Assembly: GCA_903813345.2 (NCBI GenBank)
Contig: CAIIXF020000011.1
Location: 23,988,166 to 24,052,165 of the forward strand
DNA: 64,000 nt
Reading direction: 5' to 3'
DNA from: Owenia fusiformis
Taxonomy: Eukaryota > Annelida > Polychaeta > Sabellida > Oweniidae
Numbering within the stretch: the first letter of the stretch is position 1; every line of letters starts with the position of its first letter. The notes under the pieces were generated by a model. The model made no database searches. It saw only the letters and a list, made by a program, of their open reading frames with translations, and had not been told where the DNA came from. Made by a program: the position numbers and the translations under genes. This document shows positions 1 through 12,954 of this stretch, one piece after another.

Positions 1-321
1 TGCTTGCCTGTAATTTTTATTTTGGATAATAAGGCCTCTTTTATCTCAAATCTTATGTTCAAGGGTTGCCATTTTACCTGAATTAACACTCTACTGCCCC
101 ATTTATATTATATATTGAACAGATTTGCAGCAGTAAGAAAGAAGCATATGATAATATTTTTTTTAGCAAATTTCATCCTTTCCTACCAAAAATTTTTGAT
201 GTAATACACAACACTTCCCCCCCATTTCTTGGGCCCAGTGGGGTGTATACTTGAAATCTTTAATAACGGGGAGAGAAAAATGTTTCCTCAACAACAAAAC
301 AAAGACCTAAGAATGACTTAC

Positions 322-1135
322 CTTGGCAGTCTGTCTGTGTACTGTATTGATTGTCTGGATGCCACTTGTTCACTCCTCCATATTGGATTTCCTCAATCTG
401 TGTTTGATGCCCATCGTCAAGCTTGTATTCTTCCTCATCAAACTGTCCTCCTCCAGAGTATAGACTAGAATAGCCATCAAGTTTGGAAGCCTCATCTACA
501 GACTGTATCCTCCCTAGGTAATGACTGGCGCCACCTTGAGGTCTTGAAGTTCCTTCATAATACTGTATTTTCCCAGAGTTAACCTCAGATCTATCATTGA
601 ACTGTAGCATCTCAGCATAGTCTTTATGAAGCAAATGTTTAATGGGAGTCACTTTGATACACTGTGATTCTCTCATGGATGCAATCTGTAAGTCACCTTC
701 TAAATGCATATCGGGTGCACTCTCCGGTGCAGGACTGGCCATCTCAGCTAGAATAGATGATGTATCTATTTCCTGGAGCTTGAAATCAGGCTTGTTGCAG
801 ACACTTTCAACAAATTCAAATCCTAAATCCGGTGGAGCCTGGAGGGGGATGTTGTCTGAATTTTCCCTGTCTTTTATAAACATGCAGTCTGGGCATTTGA
901 TCTCATGTTCATTCAAAGCCTGGTCATCTATCGCAGAAAATGTAAAATCGCAGGAGAAACATTTTACTTCATCATGCGATCCTGTTGAGTACAAACCAGC
1001 TTCTGCTAAAGAGTTAGGCCTAACATGTGCATCCTTTGGCCAGTTAACATATGTAGCAAGGCGAAATGATTGGCTTCTCATATCCTTTTTATTAGGTTTA
1101 GTACCTACATTGACTTTACAACTTGAAGTATCCAT
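322..1135 (-). CDS. IAP-like gene A: first coding exon with one BIR domain, 3' part outside the window
   Basis: The exon runs from an ATG at 1135 to a strong donor (AAG|GTAAGT) at 322 and encodes 271 residues plus one base. Residues 20-87 form a BIR fold: the RSQSFRLATYVNWP start, RPNSLAEAGLYSTG core, then zinc ligands Cys59, Cys62, His77 and Cys84. BIR proteins of the IAP family bind caspases or IAP-binding-motif proteins in the cytosol. Only 14 residues separate Cys62 and His77 (usually 16) and the usual tryptophan there is missing, so this BIR is divergent. The remaining roughly 180 residues are acidic and polar with no domain I recognise. It is a paralogue of gene B downstream of its promoter side (same SQ-FR-A-Y--WP and LA-AGLY-TG blocks). 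Following exons must lie left of position 1; I saw no convincing one in 1-321. Confidence 0.82.
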
Positions 1136-2930
1136 TGCCGCAATAAAATATAAATGTTGTTTCTGATTAATTCACTTCAATTCACTATTCAAGATTTCTT
1201 AGAAGTTCCTTTTTTAAACACTCGATTCAAAATGTGCGTCACACTTTATTCAGTGCCTGGATTTTTGTCTTACCTCTATGATAAAGGTATATTTTTGTGA
1301 AAAATCAGCACACGAAACAGCAGCGACTACCTAGTTTTGCATTCTTGAAAGTATGGAGGTCATGTCCAGATTCAAAATGAGGCTGTGCATTTAAATCTGA
1401 TCATGTGACATGCGACGACACTGGCTCGTAGAGGCTATCCCCTTCGAACTAAAAATAACTCATTATTGATAAAATTGGTAATATGTATTTATTAAAGTCT
1501 AGTGCTCACTTCTTGGAACTGAGCTTGCCTTAAAAATGTTTTGTTAGAATTCGTTTTTATAACATATCGCTGAATTGATTCACAAGAAGACACATACAAA
1601 TTGCAAAATGAGAATTGTTTTAAATCTCAAAAGTACTAATTCAATTAGAGAGAAATAATGTGAAACTTCCATGGCTGATACATATATGTGCTTCAGTGAG
1701 GTAAGGGTAATATATGCGTGTTTTATTATTTTGTACATTTAATTGAATGGCATGTTCATGGCACTTCTTCTTATATCACTCATACCAGTCTTCCATTTCT
1801 ACAGAATTCAGTATGCACCCATAAATGTGGGGTTGATTTTTCAAATCACCCCCATAACTGATTGTGTATTGAAATCTTGCGGGTTTTATCTAAATAATTT
1901 TATTTAAACAACCACTAATTCTATACAGCCTATTTTCAACCACAAGATTTCAATCCACAAGTAGTTGTGGAGGATACCAGAGTGTACAATTTTTAGAATC
2001 TTAAATTTTGTTCAGTTTCTGTTGAATTTCCTACTGAATCGACAAATTGAAAGTATGATGAATAATACGTCTTATCTCTGTAAATTTATGGCATTTACTC
2101 CTGATAGGAATTCAACCAAAAAAGCCCAAAAAATATTATCTTCCACAATATTTTAATCATATTTGCCTCACTTACCATTTAAAACAGCAGAGAAATCTTG
2201 CATCTTTTATGTGGAATTAACCCCTTTCCATAGATGAATTAAATAATGTCACTTGCAGAAGACTTGGGAGGAGTGTAATTAGCTATTTATCATATAAATG
2301 ATTTTGGTTTAACAGAGTTCAGATTTACATGTATTATTGATACAGTATATGGTGCCACAATATTTTCTTTTGTTAGTGTTTGTATTCAGATCACTTTTTG
2401 AGTCTTCAATCCAATTTAAAAGATGTTTCAAATATACATTATCTTGTATTTGATTATCATGTGTGATTTAACACTTGACATTTAAAATGATTATTACACC
2501 AATGTATAATTATAGCATTTACATACAAATAAATGGTTTGTGTTTTTTGGTTGTCAAAACCTTTGGTACTTATATTTGTTGTCATGGGTGGTTATAAACT
2601 ATTTGTGGTTTAACCTAGATCTTTTACTTCAATATGTCATCTTGGCCCAGAATTTGTTATTAAACACTGAGTTGAGATTTGATTATAGAGATTAAGTTGT
2701 GGCCATGGATGTGATATATACATTGTCCATGATCTATATTGCACTAACATTTTGAAATAAGATTGATTTACTCTGTCTGTCTATTAGTTGTATCGACAAG
2801 ACTTGAAGTGACTTTTAACACATACTTCTACTGTGTTCAACCAGGTGGTGGGATATTTTGCCCAGTTAATATAAATATATATTGTGATAGATAATGCCAA
2901 CATAACACCTTTGCTCTTCTTGTATTCACA
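1136..2930. other. Upstream region of gene A; no gene seen
   Basis: No coding exon is visible. The part from about 1490 to 2640 is a diverged copy of the region upstream of gene B (about 7215-7925). Shared blocks include 'agtgctcactt', 'gattcacaagaag', 'gtgaaacttccatggct' and 'gaggtaaggg'. The stretch presumably carries the gene A promoter, but no core element can be assigned by eye. Confidence 0.5.
1490..2640. repeat. Segmental duplication, copy 1 (upstream of gene A)
   Basis: It matches 7215-7925 in the same order and orientation, with indels, over several blocks. Each copy sits upstream of a minus-strand BIR gene. This supports duplication of the gene together with its promoter. Confidence 0.6.
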
Positions 2931-2933
2931 TCA

Positions 2934-3905
2934 GTAGCTCATTATCCCATCGAACGAAGTTCGGAGGGATATAGGGAACGCCTCCGTCCGTCCGTCCGTC
3001 CGTACGTACGTCCGTCCGTCCGTCCGTACGTACGTCCGTCCGTCCGTACGTACGTCCGTCCGTCCGTCCGTCCGTCCGGGCAATAACTCAAATACCGTTG
3101 GCCCGATTTTGTTCATATTTTGTACACATATACCCTATGGGGGTAGAAGTTCTGCTTGAAAGCCGATTTTCAAAATGGCCGCTCATTTCAAAATGGCGGC
3201 CATTTTAGTGCCGATTTTACAGTAATTTAGGTGCAATATGTAAAACTGTAATAGCAATATGTTTTAAATGTAAAAAAATTATAAAGGACATTAATAATGC
3301 TACAAATGTAGATATTAAAGAAGCACATGGCAGCCATCTTGAAAAATGGCGGCCTTTTCTCGTCATTTTACGATTTTTGCTGTAACTCAAAAAATAGTGG
3401 AGCGATTTTGTTCATATTTGGTATGTGAATACTATAAGCATTGCACACTGTCTAAAGACACCTTTGGTAGAAGGCGGCCATTTTGAAAAATGGCCGCCAT
3501 TTTAACGTATTTTACTATTACTCAAAAAGTAGTGGAGCGATTTTGTTCATATTTGGTATGTGAATACTATAAGCATGGCACACTGTCCTATGACACTTTT
3601 GGTAGAAGGCGGCCATTTTGAAAAATGGCCGCCATTTTAACATATTTTACTATAATTTGAAAAGTAGTAGAGCGATTTTGTTCATATTTGGTATGTGAAT
3701 ACTATAAGCTTGGCACACTGTCCTATGACACTTTTGGTATGAGGCGGCCATTTTGAAAACAATTTTTGAAAAATGGCCGCCATTTTAACGTATTTCACTA
3801 TAACTCGAAAAGTAGTGTAGCTATTTTGTTCATATTTGGTATGTGAATACTATAAGCGTGGCACATGCCAGCCATTTCTGTTCGATGGGATTCGCTACGC
3901 TTTGG
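2934..3905. mobile_element. Pearl/Helentron-like element with CCGT microsatellite and 135-bp tandem units
   Basis: The left end reads 'ccatcgaacgaagttcgg' and the right end 'gttcgatgggattcgct', which are inverted relative to each other. Just inside the left end is a CCGT/CGTA microsatellite (about 2984-3078). It is followed by an array of about 135-bp units whose 'gttcatatttggtatgtgaa' block starts near 3409, 3544, 3679 and 3827, each carrying a GGCGGCCATTTTGAAAAATGGCCGCC-type palindrome. A microsatellite plus short tandem array is the layout of bivalve pearl elements; that assignment is an inference. The open frame across the microsatellite (RTDGRT repeats) is not a gene. Confidence 0.65.
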
Positions 3906-4135
3906 CGTTGCCGTTGTTCTGGTTATTTTATGGTATACAGTATATACAGTATATTTACATGAGATAAATATCAAATATGAGCCCTTATCCTCCAAGACTG
4001 AAATCATCAGTAAACATCTCTCTTAATACATCCGCTATTGAAACGGTTAACATTGAATTTAATCTTTCTGACCTCTTAATATCTATGATTAGATGGTAAT
4101 GTTCAGCAGTATCTCAGTGATGTACTATTTATATT

Positions 4136-6635
4136 CTATTGTTCATCTCTTACTTCTTTTCCTCCTTTAGAGATATCTTCCCAATCTGCAAAAAAATTAG
4201 TGCATATTAATTATAATGTCAAGTAAAGGATTAAACCAAGGACTTGATGAATTAATATATTATAGTAGATGACTTTAAACATGACAGCAGTGTAGTGCAT
4301 TAGATCAGCTGCAATACATTGAGTTATGTGATTACCCTCTGTAGGTGCATGGTGCTTTATCCATCATATACTTTTATGTATTTTCATAACTTTTACCATG
4401 GATATTTTGACCAAATGGAGAAAATTCCAAAGAATTTTGTAAATATGGTAAAAAGTGAGAAAGGATTAAATAGAACAACTCACAAAGTCATGGGTGTGAC
4501 TTTTTACCATAAATAAATATCATAGATATAAGAAATCTAGTTAGCATCCTGCATGCAATATGTTCAATTACGGGATCTTGTGAGACATGAAATTAAATTG
4601 TTAGTAAAGTTTCGAGCAATGCACCGTTTTAAAAAGTTTTCAATCCAATAAAACTTTGTGAAAAATATCAGTTGGTAGAATGAAACTACAGTATGATCAA
4701 TAACAGCCATTTTGTGATAGAATTTAAGGTAAGACCCGTTAGTACCAAATAAGGTTGAGAAATTTTGAATCAAATAGTAATGGATTCAATTTTTTGTGAG
4801 TTGCATATTATGATAAAGGTTTCTTACCTGCATCATGTTCTGGTCCCTGGTTAATAGGCAAATTTGATTCAACCCTGGCTTGATTTTGGCATACACACCT
4901 AGGTGGTAGCATGACATTTTCAGAATGTGACTGAAAAGTCAGTTTTGTAGGTGTTTCATTTAGCCCATAGTATGTAAGGGATTTAGTTAGAGATTCTGGA
5001 AGCTTTGTATTCTGATCTCTCTTACTACTTGAAACACATTGAGCTTGTGCTATACTCCCCTCAAAGATAATCTGAAGTGTAGAATTATATCTTTCTTAAA
5101 TTATTCATTCTATCTAATGCTAGGATGTGGATTCATCATCCCAATTTAAAAACACAAAGGGCAACATGAAAAACATTAGACAATCATTAACACAATGACC
5201 ACATAATATATTATGTAGGACAGAACAAAAGCATTTGAGAACAGGTATCTGTAAAGAACCATAAATTCAGGGTCAGAATATTTTCTACTGACTTCCTCAT
5301 GAAGGAAACATAATGCAGATCACTTCCTCACCTTTTCATCATATTTCTTTCGTATTGCCTTAATCCAATCATCTCCTTTGACCTGTTTCAAGTAGCCACA
5401 CTTGTAAAACCACCTTGCATGTTCCTCCCAGGGAGTGTCTCCCTTCTCCCAGTTGCCAAGCCCCATACCACAAAAGAAACATCTCACATTGTCACTATAT
5501 CCTGGAAATATATCAGATTATAATTAAAATTTCTTAAAAACTAGAAGTTTTGCCAAATATCATGCTGCATTTATTTTTTGTTTACTTCTTTTGATATACA
5601 TACAATGGATGCTGTTTACCCAACTAGCAAACGAAGAGACAGAAATTACACGTCAGCTGTTTTTTGATATAATGAATATGTGAATAATTAGTATTAATGC
5701 AACTTAAATATTTATATATCACATACCCTGATAAATGAAGCAATCCTCTTTGAGATCAGTAGGCTTGATGTTAAATATTATGCATGAAATATGCTTGAAT
5801 TATTGAAAAAAAAAATTCAAAATAGATCTATAGAAAAACATTCACAGTGGTTTCACTAGAATTTTTCACAACAGGCTAAAGAAATGAAAAACAACAGGCA
5901 AAATTAATAGAAATCATAAAAACATTGAAAAGTCCCTAAAACAACAGGCGATTTTGTGAAAGCAACAGGTGAAAATTGCCTGTTGCATGCTCCTAACCCC
6001 TGATATGTAAAACCTATATGATAGCTTAGTGCTACGTAGTGAAAAAATAGAACAAAAATAGTAAAAATTGTCTATTTACCCTGATAGAAGAAACCAGCCT
6101 CTGCAAGATCAACAGGTTTAATATGATGACTTGTTGGCCAATTAGTGAAGGTCCCTAGTCGCTTACTCTCGAGAGCATATTTTGGGTACTCCCCGGATGC
6201 GTCAATAGGGAGACCATCAACATCATTATTTGGTACATCTGCTTGGTCTTCTATTTGAGCTGCCTCTTCTCTGAAGCCATCGATTTCTTGAATATCAGCT
6301 ACATCAGTCACCAAAGGGATGTTACCTGACTGTAGCTCTTCTTGGACAAAGGGGCAGTTTGGACTTGCTTTCATATGTTCGCTCATTGGGTCATTGACTT
6401 CAGACCATTGTTTAAATTTGGCTTTACATGCAAAACATTTGACTTCATCATACATGCCTGTGTAGTAAAGTCCTGCATCTGCTAGTTGAACTGGTCTTGC
6501 ATTGGCCCATTTTGGCCATTTGGTGTATGAGGCAATTCTAAATGCTTGACTTTTCATCTGATTCAAAATATGTCTATCAATATTTACCTCATCACTTACA
6601 GATATACAGTCCAGGAATCCTGATATTGGTGCCAT
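4136..6635 (-). CDS. IAP-like gene B: two BIR domains, no RING (4 exons, 339 aa)
   Basis: Exons are 6080-6635, 5332-5501, 4828-5071 and 4136-4185. Phases 1, 0 and 1 agree at each junction, and the stop is at 4136-4138. BIR1 spans about residues 28-97 with zinc ligands Cys67, Cys70, His87 and Cys94. BIR2 spans about 153-225 with Cys193, Cys196, His213 and Cys220, and is interrupted by a phase-1 intron just after FFYQG. Both have the normal C-x2-C-x16-H-x6-C spacing. The third exon encodes a low-complexity tail with a LPESLTKSLTYYGLN block that recurs in gene D. The last exon is tiny (16 aa) and is the least certain part. No UBA, CARD or RING follows. IAP-family BIRs inhibit caspases or act as docking sites in NF-kB signalling; without a RING this product could only act as a binder or decoy (inference). 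Confidence 0.8.
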
Positions 6636-8640
6636 GTCTATTTAATAGTCCAAAAATGCCAAATCACACTTGATCTTCTAATGCTGATCTAAATCTGTTG
6701 AACTTCCGTTGTCCTGCTGTTTGAAATCAGATTTATTTTATATATTCCAGTGCCAAAATAGTCTACATATGTCTTTATGTTGAAAAATAATACTATTGAA
6801 CTGCAAATAGTCCTTTTAACTCTAGCGGTAAAATACAACTAATGCGAGTGTAACAAATCAATGAGTTCTGAGAAGCTTTATGGAGTACTATTTAATAAAA
6901 CAACATATGCCATCTATTCGTAGGCATTTATACCAGTTTTATGTGTGTGTAATAGTTGTTGTTTTTGTAAATATCATTATGAGATTAAGAGATTTCTATG
7001 GCATGTAAAAAACTAAAAAAGCTGAACAGAGGCCATTAGGCAGCCATAGATTTCCTACTGTTGCCATTTTCAAGGAACTTAGGTCGACGTATGATCGCTG
7101 TATTGTAAATGTGACTGAGGTTTTAGCCTTCTTTTAATAATGATCTTGTGATACTTGTACTATGATTATCCTCCCTTCAATAAACTCCCCTTTTTAACTA
7201 GAGATAAATCAAGTATATTGATCAATCTAGTGCTCACTTCCCCGAAATGAGCTGCATTGAGCTGCACTTGAATATGTATCGTTACAATCCATTTCCAAAA
7301 CATATTAGAGACTTGGTTCACAAGAGGACTAGGGTAAAATGTTGGTAGTTTTAAATTTTCATATGATATTAGTGATTATTCAATTTGAGAGAAATTCTGT
7401 GAAACCTCCATGGCTACTACAATATATAAATGATATAGACACAAGATATAATGAGGTAAGGGAGTAATATTAATTGTATATGTGTGTGTTAATGTGTTAT
7501 CTGCAATCATTTAGTGGAATAATCATGACCTTTCTACCAATCCTAACCACATATATTTACAAGAACAATTGTGGTTTGTTTAGGTTCAGATTTATTATTG
7601 ATACACAAGTGTGCATTCACAAGTACCATAATATTTTTCTTTACCATTACCATGTACCATTATATTTTTTAACATTAACATTTTGAGCTCTAAGTCCAAT
7701 TGTTCCACTTTCAATTTAAAAATTGTTTCAAATATCTTCAGAGTGTTGTTCCTGTTTTAGCAGTTAGACAGACATACAGTGTATTAGCCTATAATAGTAC
7801 CTTTCTATTTCAAGTGCACACAAATAACTGGCTTGTGATTTAAGATGTCTAAAAATTTGATGTTTGTTGTCATACCTCAGGTTCTAAACAAGTTTGTGGT
7901 TTATATTTGTTGATGGGTTTGAATCTTGAACTTTTATTCTTTATTTATTTATTTATTTATTTATTTACAAACAAAAGTACCAAAAACCATTTCATGTCAC
8001 TTTTACAAGTGCATGAGATACAAGAAAAGGGATTTGCCTGTACTTTCTAAACAGAATCTACTCATTCAATCAGTTTCATCTCATAACTTGACTTTTTCAA
8101 ATACAATAGATTTTACTAGAAATGGAGCTCTGCTTTGATGCAACATTATAATAAAAAGAATGTCTGAAATATTTGGATAGAAATTAGATTCTTGATAGAT
8201 TGAATATCATCATGATTTATGACTTACAAATTGTCATTGAATAGATTTATCTGTATGGTATATAATATATTGTAATTTTACATTATATTCATTGTAGATG
8301 ATATACAATGTATCAACAATATGAAACAGGAGTTTTGCCTTACCCTGACTGACAAAATGTTATTTTCCTTCAAGTTTATGCACATTTTGATATGGAGTTT
8401 CTCAATGAAGATATTTTAGTTCCTATTTCTCAGAAACATGGGCTCTCTTTATGTCGGATGAAGAAGTCCTGAGATATTTATCAATCACTAAGTAAAATGA
8501 TTTTTAAAAAAGAATTATGAACTATTGTCAACACCTCACAAATCCAGTAACTCAGTTAAGTTTAGGCAGAATAACCTTGAAACAAAATGGCTGATTTCTT
8601 TGCTTAAAACAAAATGGCTGATGGTAGTTATTACCAAAAG
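6636..8640. other. Upstream region of gene B; no gene seen
   Basis: Contains the second copy of the promoter-side duplication (about 7215-7925) and an ATTT microsatellite near 7944-7968. Open frames here are short, AT-rich and unsupported. Confidence 0.5.
7215..7925. repeat. Segmental duplication, copy 2 (upstream of gene B)
   Basis: Diverged copy of about 1490-2640, in the same orientation relative to a minus-strand BIR gene. See the entry for copy 1. Confidence 0.6.
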
Positions 8641-8654
8641 TGGTGACATATTGT

Positions 8655-9820
8655 TATGGTCTCCGTTTTTTTGCGACGGCGGTTGGCGTCCGGCGTCCGG
8701 CGGTTGGAGGTTGGCGTCCGGCGGTTGGCGTCTGTAACAATTTCTTACAACTTCCTATAACTTAACAAATACTGTTTAGACTGACTTCAATTTTTTTCTA
8801 AATCATCTACATGTTCTCAGAAGTTCAAATCTCACTTTAGATTTGACATTTGACCTTCAATGACCTTCTCAAGGTCAAAAAGGTCTTTTTTCAACTTGCT
8901 TCACATTGACTAAATTTTTTTTCAAAATCATCTACATGTTCTCAGAATTTCAAATCTGACTTTAGATTTTACATTTGACCTTCAAATCTGACTTTAGATT
9001 TGACATTTGACCTTCAATGACCTTCTCAAGGTCAAAAAAGGTCAAAAAGGTCTGTTTTCAACTTGCTTCAAATTGACTAAATTTTTTTTTCAAAATCATC
9101 TACGTGTTCTCAGAAATTCAAATCTGACTTAAGATTTGACATTTGACCTTCAATGACCTTCTCAAGGTCAAAAAAGGTCAAAAAGGTCTGTTTTCAACTT
9201 GCTTCAAATTGACTAAAAAATTTTTTCAAAATCATCTACGTGTTCTCAGAAATTCAAATCTGACTTTAGATTTGACTTAAGATTTGACATTTGACCTTCA
9301 ATGACCTTCTCAAAGTCAAAAAAAGGTCAAAAAGGTCTTTTTTCAGCTTGCTTCAAATTGACTAATTTTTTTTTTCAAAATCATCTACATGTTCTCAGAA
9401 ATTCAAATCTGACTTTAGATTTGACATTTGACCTTCAATGACCTTCTCAATGTCAAAAAAGGTCAAAAAGGTATTTTTTCATCTTGCTTCAAATTGACAA
9501 ATTTTTTTTTCAAAATCATCTACATGTTCTCAGAAATTCAAATATGACTTTAGATTTGACTTTAGATTTGACATTTGACCTTCAATGACCTTCTCAAGGT
9601 CAAAAAAGGTCAAAAAGGTCTTTTTTCAACTTGCTTCAAATTGACTAATTTTTTTTTTCAAAATCATCTACATGTTCTCAGAAATTCAAATCTGACTTTA
9701 GATTTGACATTTGACCTTTAATGACCTTCTCAAGGTCAAAAAAGGTCAAAAAGGTCTGTTTTCAACTTGCTTTAAATTGACCAAATTGTTTTAGGTGGTG
9801 ACATTTTGTCATGTTAATGC
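8655..9820. repeat. Minisatellite array (about 7 units) rich in AGGTCA half-sites, with a GC-rich head
   Basis: A GC-rich simple segment (ggcgtccggcgg repeats, 8679-8732) is followed by about seven units of roughly 130-165 bp. The block 'aatcatctac' recurs near 8803, 8927, 9092, 9226, 9379, 9512 and 9661. Most units contain TGACCTTCAATGACCT, then TCAAGGTCA and further AGGTCA copies 3-4 bases apart. The head-plus-array layout resembles the elements at 2934-3905 and 10750-11770. It has no coding capacity. Confidence 0.75.
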
Positions 9821-10749
9821 CTTGTTGGACTTACGTTTCACCTTGTTGATGATAGTTATAATTTTAAATATCAATTTTCTTACTTCTCAGAAGTATTACT
9901 TTAAAATAAATGAATGAATACAGTTATTCAATAATCAATGAAGTCATGGTAACCTAGTATTTCCATTTGAAAAAGCTTTGAAAGAGATAGTGCTCACCCC
10001 TAATTTCAAAACAGTTTCAAATAAGGGTTTTCAACTCCTCAAATACATGTAACAGGTGTAGCTGTCTCTTAGGTCAAACATCATTTTTGTTTTATGTCCA
10101 TGTATTTCATGCATTGCTTCTCATGTGTTCAAGAACCTGAAGATAATTTTACTTTAACAATATATCCTGCTTTAATTAGTGTTTTCTAACTTTTTAAACA
10201 ATGAGATTTGTATTACATCTTGTATTGAAGGTGTAACAATTAGTGCAGGGCAGCCATTCAACGATCATCGACAAGTGTCAATTGTCAAAATATATTTAAG
10301 TTTGGATATTTTATCAAGACTAACATATATTTTTATTATCTTCAAAGAAACCCCCTGGATGAACATCATTTTAGCTGGTATTCCTCTTGAAACGTGGTGG
10401 ATCTTAAAAATCTATAAGTGGGACTCCCTTTATAGGAGCTTTGAACTGAATTTACACTTCATAATGCTGAAATTGATAGTTTATCAATACAGTTAAAGAA
10501 AATAGGTATGTCAAAGAAGATGTTCAGCCAAATATTGACCTGATAGCTCAGAAAAATAAAAAATTTAGAATTTTCTCTCTACAGATCTCTACTAAAGATG
10601 TTTTACCCTCAGGGTTTTAGCATTACCTAATATTCTTTATATGGGGTGTCTCAAATAAATTGTACCTAAGACAAAATATGAAATAACTCTTACAGATATT
10701 TTAATTATCATAAAAATCTGAAAGTTTCACCAAGTATTACTCTTTTTAT
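9821..10749. other. No gene seen
   Basis: AT-rich unique-looking sequence. A 105-codon plus-strand open frame (10179-10496) has no recognisable domain and no coding-like composition. Confidence 0.4.
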
Positions 10750-11770
10750 CGTACCTAACAAAAGGTACGATATTGTAGTCAGCTTGACGGGCGGGCGGCT
10801 GGCGGCGACTCACTTTTCAGCTTGTCTACAGGTTTCCAGCCAAACCATTTGAGGGATTCATCTGAAATTTTCAGGGATGTTTCTACATATCAATGTCAAG
10901 AACTGATCAGTTTTTGGGCATTCTGGGTAAATCTTAAGGTGGCCATTTTGGATTTTCCGTCCTAAAATCTTCACTTTCAAGACTTGTCTACAGGTTTCCA
11001 GCCAAACCATTTGAGGGATTCATCTGAAATTTTCAGGGATGTTTCTACATATCAAAGTCAAGAACTGATTAGTTTTTGGGCATTCTGGGTAAATCTTAAG
11101 GTGGCCATTTTGGATTTTCCATCCTAAAATCTTCACTTTCAAGACTTGTCTACAGGTTTCCAGCCAAACCATTTGAGGGATTCATCTGAAATTTTCAGGG
11201 ATGTTTCTACATATCAACGTCAAGAACTGATTGGTTTTTGGGCATTCTGGGTAAATTTTAAGGTGGCCATTTTGGATTTTCGGTCCTAAAATCTTCACTT
11301 TCAAGACTTGTCTACAGGTTTTCAGCCAAACCTTTTGAGGGATTCATCTGAAATTTTCAGGGATGTTTCTACATATCAACATCAAGAACTGATTAGTTTT
11401 TGGGCATTCTGGGTAAATTTTAAGGTGGCCATTTTGGATTTTCTGTCCTAAAATCTTCACTTTCAAGACTTGTCTACAGATTTTCAGCCAAACCATTTGA
11501 GGGATTCATCTGAAATTTTCAGGGATGTTTCTACATATCAATGTCAAGAACTGATTGGTTTTTGGGCATTCTGGGTAAATTTTAAGGTGGCCATTTTGGA
11601 TTTTCCGTCCTAAAATCTTCACTTTCAAGACTTGTCTGCAGGTTTCCAGCCAAACCGTTCAAATTTTTACATATGTTACACAGTGATAAGTTCTAGAGCT
11701 GATTAACTTTTCTGGGGCCATCTTGCTTTCTTGGTCAACAAGACCACAATGCTGTGTTTTAGGTACGATA
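10750..11770. mobile_element. Satellite-bearing element: six ~162-bp units between short inverted ends
   Basis: The left end 'tcgtacctaacaaaaggta' and right end 'gttttaggtacgat' are inverted copies. After a GC-rich head (gggcgggcggctggcgg, about 10790), the block 'cttgtctaca/gcagg' recurs near 10821, 10983, 11144, 11306, 11468 and 11630. This gives a 161-162-bp period with only a few differences per unit. High similarity suggests recent homogenisation. There is no transposase. Confidence 0.75.
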
Positions 11771-12417
11771 TTGTTCACGTCTGTGCTTGTTAGTTTTAGT
11801 ACTATCACCCATTTTTACATGGTTGATGTCCCTAGTACATTGTGGGATCCACATCCTTTACTATCCTTTTGGAATAGTTCTCTCAAAAGCGTTAGGTAAA
11901 GAGGGGCTCTGATAAATCAGAATGTCCCTAGTAGTATAACTAAGAATAACTGTGAATGATCAAGAAATATTTTTGAAATTTTTACCATTCTGAACACTTT
12001 TCATAATTTTTGGCCAAAGTTGTCATAAGTGAACATTATTGAATTTTTTGAAAACCGGACCCCCCCCCCCCTTTGTCAAAAGCTGTCTATGGGCTTTCTT
12101 ATTCATGTAATAATGCATTGTCGCATGAATACCTATTACAACATTTAAACTATACAAAATCTCAAAATTCTGAATATCTACATATCTTTTTTTATTATTT
12201 CTATTCACCGAAAATATCATAACAAGCATTGTTTTATGAAACAAAATGCATTTCAAGAACAAAACAATGCATAAACTGCCTTGATGAATAGATAACATAT
12301 AGTGCCTACAGCATTTATGTCTGCAAATACAAGCTGTCAGTTGAGCAACATTGTCTTCCTGTCACAGTGTGATATTGCATAAAGGAGCAGACTTTAAAGC
12401 TCTCATTTGCTCACAAT

Positions 12418-12906
12418 GGTGATCCACTCGATTACGCACAACCTCGAAGGTACGATTTTTCTTTTTTCCTTATTCCACATGTTGTAGGCAAAATTCCCAT
12501 GACATTTATAGAACAAACATGTGTTAGTATCATATGTCTAAGAAAATGTACATGTTTGGGAACAAATAGTTCAGGAATAGTTCAGAATCGTCGATTTAAA
12601 ACCTCACTTAAGTTAAGAAAACGTAACTTCGAAAAACTGCATTTCTAACTGATTCCCTTTACGTAACTTAAGTGAGGTATTAAATTGACGATTCTGTTGT
12701 CTTCTGAACTATTTGTTTGCAAACATGAACATATTCTTAAACATAAGATTCTGACACACGTTTGTGATAAAAATGTTGTGAGAATTTTTCCAACAATAAG
12801 GAAAATAAGTAAATAAGGAAAAAAGACAAATCGTACATTCAAGGTTCCAACATTTTGTTACCGAAATGGTTCGTTTCGATAAGCAGCTTAATCGAGTGGA
12901 TCACCA
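12418..12906. mobile_element. Foldback MITE, about 490 bp
   Basis: It begins 'tggtgatccactcgatta' and ends 'taatcgagtggatcacca', a perfect 18-bp terminal inverted repeat. The arms continue inward as imperfect inverted copies: the 'cagaatcgtcgatttaa...acctcacttaagtta' region pairs with 'taacttaagtgaggt...attaaattgacgattctg'. No open frame is convincing. A related diverged fragment lies near 53228-53350. Confidence 0.75.
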
Positions 12907-12954
12907 GTGGCTCAGCTACATGTATATGGAAGAAATTTTTATTCACTAGGTATT

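Noticed and set aside
1-321. Possible second exon of gene A ending at a CAG|GTAAAA-like site near 89
   Set aside because: The stretch before it contains stops in the required frame and no homology to genes B or D.
642-1166. Plus-strand open frame of 174 codons
   Set aside because: It is the antisense shadow of the gene A BIR exon, which has clear domain homology on the minus strand.
2931-3116. Minus-strand frame with RTDGRT repeats
   Set aside because: It is a translation of the CCGT/CGTA microsatellite, not a protein-like sequence.
8525-8737. Plus-strand frame ending in GGWRLASGG repeats
   Set aside because: The repeats come from the GC-rich head of the minisatellite element.
12645-12842. 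Short minus-strand frame
   Set aside because: It lies wholly within an inverted-repeat MITE arm.
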